A stretch of DNA of 64,000 bases from Sepiola atlantica (taxonomy: Eukaryota > Mollusca > Cephalopoda > Sepiida > Sepiolidae): assembly GCA_963556195.1 (NCBI GenBank), contig OY744519.1:110897145-110961144 (forward strand), read 5' to 3'. Below, piece after piece: positions 60,692 to 64,000 of the stretch. Below the pieces are notes generated by a model. That model worked only from the letters and a program-made list of their open reading frames with translations. It had not been told where the DNA came from and searched no databases. Positions within the stretch are counted from its first letter, which is position 1. The number at the start of each line of letters is the position of its first letter. The position numbers and the translations under genes are program-made.

Positions 60692-60776
60692 AGTTATGAA
60701 AATATATTTATGGCAATTAAACTACACAGAGGCATCCGCGTTTCATCTCCAGGGATGAAACGAGGAAGCCTCTGTG
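60688..60776. mobile_element. small foldback element
   Basis: The arm shared with 43342 (ATATTTATGGCAATTAAACT) leads into an inner hairpin, CACAGAGGC...GTTTCATC (60725-60747), paired with GATGAAAC...GCCTCTGTG (60754-60776). It lies between two AT-rich repeats. Confidence 0.8.
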
Positions 60777-60778
60777 CC

Positions 60779-60809
<31 letters not shown>

Positions 60810-60851
60810 AAAAAAAAAATTATGAAACAAAAATTATAATTTAATATTATA

Positions 60852-61186
60852 AGAAGCCCCTTGCAAGTAAAATTGAAAGTAGAGCACTATCAGAGAGATT
60901 AAAAATAGACATTCACCTGAGGCTCTAGTTCAATACTCCAACTCTGTCAGATAGTTCTATCATATGTCTAGATATTTATACTCGCCATTTTCAGTGTAAA
61001 TATCACTTAATTTCTCTGTAATCACGTGACAATCTCTAATGGCTTCAAGGACTAAGTGAATGCTTACAGATTCAAGGTGTCTCTGTAAACCGGGTTCGTG
61101 CCCTGTGACCGTCTGAGATTGTTATTTCCCTGTGCTGATGAGAGCTGTAAGCTCGAAACGACGTCCTACGTAGGTAAAATATTTTT
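60852..61186 (+). mobile_element. 335-bp SINE-like insertion with hammerhead-like core
   Basis: Flanked by a perfect 22-bp direct repeat (60830-60851 and 61187-61208), probably a long target-site duplication. Weak A-box-like GTAGAGCACTATCAGAGAG and B-box-like CTAGTTCAATACTCC lie in the first 100 bp. The 3' end carries CTGATGA (61135-61141), a five-pair stem II (GAGCT/AGCTC), GAAA (61155-61158), CGACG and TC (61164-61165). Stem I is weak. Confidence 0.65.
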
Positions 61187-61209
61187 AAAATTATAATTTA
61201 ATATTATAT

Positions 61210-61240
61210 TCTCTCTCTCTCTCTATCTCTCTCTCTCATA

Positions 61241-61282
<42 letters not shown>

Positions 61283-61303
61283 AAGAGAGAGAGAGAGAGA
61301 GGA
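61210..61303. repeat. (CT)n-(AT)n-(GA)n compound microsatellite
   Basis: CT repeats, then AT, then GA repeats. Confidence 0.95.
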
Positions 61304-61317
61304 AAGAGAGAAACAAA

Positions 61318-61530
61318 TGTCTTTCTCAAGACTGCTTCTCTGCAGGCTACAACATGGTCATCTTCATCTTAAATCCAGTGTTAACAAATAATTGTCGTAA
61401 ACCTGTCCTATAACTAATTAAACTTTATTCACTCCATTCATCATTTTCAATCCTCTCATCATATTCTTCATCATCCATCTTGTTTACCCTTATCCTAGTT
61501 CTCAAGTGAGTGGTTACATGTTTGCATCAT
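61318..61530 (+). pseudogene. LINE 3' end, as at 4.75 kb
   Basis: CTTCTCTGCAGGCTACAAC, ATGGTCATCTTC and AAATCCAGTGTTAACAAAT match the RT C-terminal block of 4753-5272. A TTTACCCTTATCCTAG tail follows. Very short fragment. Confidence 0.7.
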
Positions 61531-61989
61531 GCTTTGCCTGTTTTATTACGGTAAGGATAGATTATTTATAGAATTTCCGATGGGTCTGGGTAAGGTCGGT
61601 ACAGTCTATGAGTATGCAGCAAAATAGATGGGGGGGGGGGCAGTGCATCCTGCTATGGATCTGCAGACTAAGTATCATATGACAAGTGCACTAAGATGTT
61701 TGCCTTGGCGCCATTGAATGACATGTTAGTTATCTGTGTGCTGAACATAGTTTTTAACATGATGTGCATAACAGGGACATACCACTCTCTTCATCTGTAA
61801 AATATGCATTGCAAGAGTTAATAATAATTACAACAATTGTGTGAAAATGTGTAATTCATTTTGATGACGTCTATATGTATGTTGTCTTTCTGTTTAGAAT
61901 GAGAACATACTTTTATATCAATTGCTTTTATTGACAGGATAGTTTCTTAAACACTGACTATTTTAGGGGGGTAGAAGATATCTATCCCC

Positions 61990-62405
61990 TGCCAGCCGTA
62001 ATTACTATTATTTTTTTTTTTACTTTTATTCACTGCAAACAAAACATATTGCCACTGAGACGTAAGGGGCTACTGTGATTAGGGGCCAGATTTATCGGGG
62101 GTGAGGGGATCCTGAGTGGGGAATTGTGCAGCAAGATCTTTGTTTGCATTAGATTTAAATTGCTTCATGTTGGTACAGTCGGGGAAATAGAGAGCAGGGA
62201 TGGAATTCCAAAGGCAAGTGGTACGAGGATAGTTAAAGAATTTCCCTGAACCAGTGCCAGTGAGAAATGCTGCAACAGCGATTCCATTTTGTTAGGCTTA
62301 CCCTTTAACTGAGATGAAATCGCACCAATTTCCCAAAGGAAAGCTATTGAATGAGGGCCAACGACCCCGGAAGTCTCCACTGGCACGAGAGTAAAGAAAA
62401 TATCC
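61990..62405 (-). pseudogene. LINE C-terminal fragments, apparently chimeric
   Basis: The minus-strand frame 62400 to about 62245 reads VPVETSGVVGPHSIAFLWEI and SLLQHFSLALVQGNS, a sequence type I associate with C-termini of mobile-element polyproteins. Immediately after, in another frame, FFNYPRTTCLWNSIPALYFP (about 62240-62180) and MKQFKSNANK match the LINE fragment at 15660-16020. Either a frameshift or a junction of two elements lies near 62240. Confidence 0.5.
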
Positions 62406-62449
62406 ACAAGAGAATCTATATACTACTAGAAAGTAATGGTGTTTTTTTC

Positions 62450-62995
62450 AGATTGTCTGTTCATACGCATATAGAAACATGTGATTGATTGACAAAAAAG
62501 GAATAGGCAGAGTGCACATTACTAAGACAGTAGCTTTTACTTTGAGTTTTTTACACTAGTCATACCTGAGTTCGAATCTTATGTAAGTCTAAAGGATTTT
62601 TTTTTAAAACTGGATATGTGTTTCATAAATTTAAAGAAATTAGCATCACATAAAAAAAAACATTATATAAATATTTTTTTTTAAAACTAAGTCAAAAAAA
62701 GGAAGACATAAATGGGATTCAGCATTAGTTCAAAGCGAGTTATTTTTGCTTAAAAACATAATTTCTAATTCGTTTTGACAATAAAAGTAATACGTAAATA
62801 CATTTAAAGAACATAAAAATTCATCGTAATTACTTACTCTCGCATGTAAATAATAAGTTGCATATTCTTTTTTTCCACAAAATTTCACAAATATTTTTCT
62901 TCGTACTAGTTTTAAAGCGGTAGAAGCTAGGTAAAGATGGAAATTGAGATACCCAGGTATTGTAGCAACACTGCTCAATGAGCAGATATAAACTA
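62450..62995 (+). repeat. tRNA-like dispersed repeat, uninterrupted copy
   Basis: Homologous to 36640-37500 but without the SINE foldback: ACATGTGATTGATTGACAAA, CTGAGTTCGAATCTTATG (B-box-like), AAACATAATTTCTAATTC, TTACTCTCGCATG, ATATAAACTA. The minus-strand 82-codon frame is not a gene. Confidence 0.8.
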
Positions 62996-62999
62996 GAAT

Positions 63000-63934
63000 T
63001 TATTTATTGTTTTAATCTCGGCGTCTCAAGTGGTAGAGCCCAGTTAAATTATGGACCTGCCTAAATTACTAATTAAAAATGTGTTGTCTCAAGTAGCATC
63101 TCAAAACAACAGCTTTCCTCTTTTAAAAGGAAAAATGATAATCCCATTCAGTTACTTGCTATTATCATGGTCGAAGTCTACTGGTTTGTTTTGGGAAGAG
63201 AACCTATATCCAAACATCTTCTGATGACGTCGTTTATTGATGCCTGTCCTGGAAAATGACCGGCACTATGACAACAAGAAAAGAGGATACAGAGCAAACT
63301 CATCAATGAAAACGTTACATCTGTATCTGAGACACTCACACAATTTGAGTCCAATGGCAAGTCTCACTCGAGTGCACGCATCATCTACAACTCAATGTAA
63401 AACCAAAAGTTATAAAAAATATTTTTTAAGTGGAGCACAATTATTGATTTAGTATTCTAGTTCAAGGACATGATCTCAGGAAAATCAAAGTTATAATCAT
63501 CTGTCCATTATGAAAACAACATTCATTAGTAATCAGTAGTTTTTTGTTTTATACATTTTGTTTGTACCTCATCCATATTCATAGATTCACAGGATCGTTT
63601 ATAGGATCATTTATTCAAAAGATAAAAAATAAAAAAAACTAGGAGAATAAAGAGGTTGCTATTTAAATAAGTAATAATAAATGTCAAAAAGATCAAAATA
63701 AAACTGGATGAAATTTGAATGATTTCTTTGATGGTGGGGTTATGAAAAATAACATGTCCACCTGCCTTCTACCTTAATTTCTACTGGACCATTCTCCTCC
63801 TTTTCCTTTTAAACAAGTTGTAAAGTGCTGTGGTTTGAACAATTGTGTCACATTTTTAAAGAAGTTTGCCTAACAATTGAATGTATCGGAGTTTTCCGCT
63901 TTTGTCCCTAATTAGTATTCACCTTAAATAAAGC
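63000..63934. other. no gene recognised
   Basis: Short frames on both strands near 63178-63452 have no recognisable motif. Confidence 0.45.
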
Positions 63935-64000
63935 AAGTGTCCCTATTTACTTGCCTCCCCACGAAGGCAGAGTTGGATACAAGGTCGGTTTTTAATGCAT
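63935..64000. repeat. dispersed repeat shared with 39890-39960, cut by window end
   Basis: GTGTCCCTATTTACTTGCCT and GATACAAGGTCGG match the earlier copy; the element continues beyond the window. Confidence 0.7.

Overview
The window looks like gene-free (intergenic or intronic) DNA from a cephalopod, most likely an octopus-type genome. It is AT-rich. It is full of (AT)n, (GA)n and (TTA)n microsatellites and carries about eleven loci of a SINE whose head resembles tRNA-Arg (GTGGCGCAACGGATA at the A box). From memory this fits the octopus 'OR' SINEs; I could not check it against a library. No host protein-coding gene, rRNA or functional tRNA is supported. Open frames over 60 aa are microsatellite translations, repeat fragments or chance.

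Layout. 0-12 kb: inverted LINE tails; a tRNA-headed SINE on the minus strand that ends in a well-formed hammerhead ribozyme (1.85-1.90 kb); a LINE 3' end; a foldback OR-SINE dimer (5.3-5.9 kb); a 75-bp minisatellite; a local duplication (9.6-11.7 kb). 13-20 kb: a 5S-rRNA-derived SINE, a tandem tRNA-SINE dimer, and a possible 4.3-kb Helitron-like element (15.2-19.5 kb). 21-32 kb: LINE 3' end, an inverted pair of 5S SINEs, further OR SINEs and two copies of another tRNA SINE. 32-43 kb: a large imperfect palindrome (32.2-32.75 kb), OR-SINE foldbacks, and a tRNA-like repeat interrupted by one of them. 43-53 kb: small foldback element, a U2-snRNA-headed repeat followed by a 17-copy AT-spacer minisatellite, and fragments of two more LINE families. 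56-62 kb: hammerhead-bearing SINE units, a candidate solo LTR, a second palindrome, two more U2-headed repeats, and a 335-bp insertion with a hammerhead-like core between perfect 22-bp repeats.

The most interesting theme is that short non-coding retroelements with tRNA-like heads end in hammerhead or hammerhead-like folds (CTGANGA - stem II - GAAA - stem III - UH - stem I). Several unrelated repeat families also occur as inverted (foldback) dimers. Together this suggests retrozyme-like or SINE-ribozyme elements with an unusual dimer-forming habit. The sequence shows the folds and the inverted arms directly; self-cleavage, circular RNA intermediates and mobilisation are inference.
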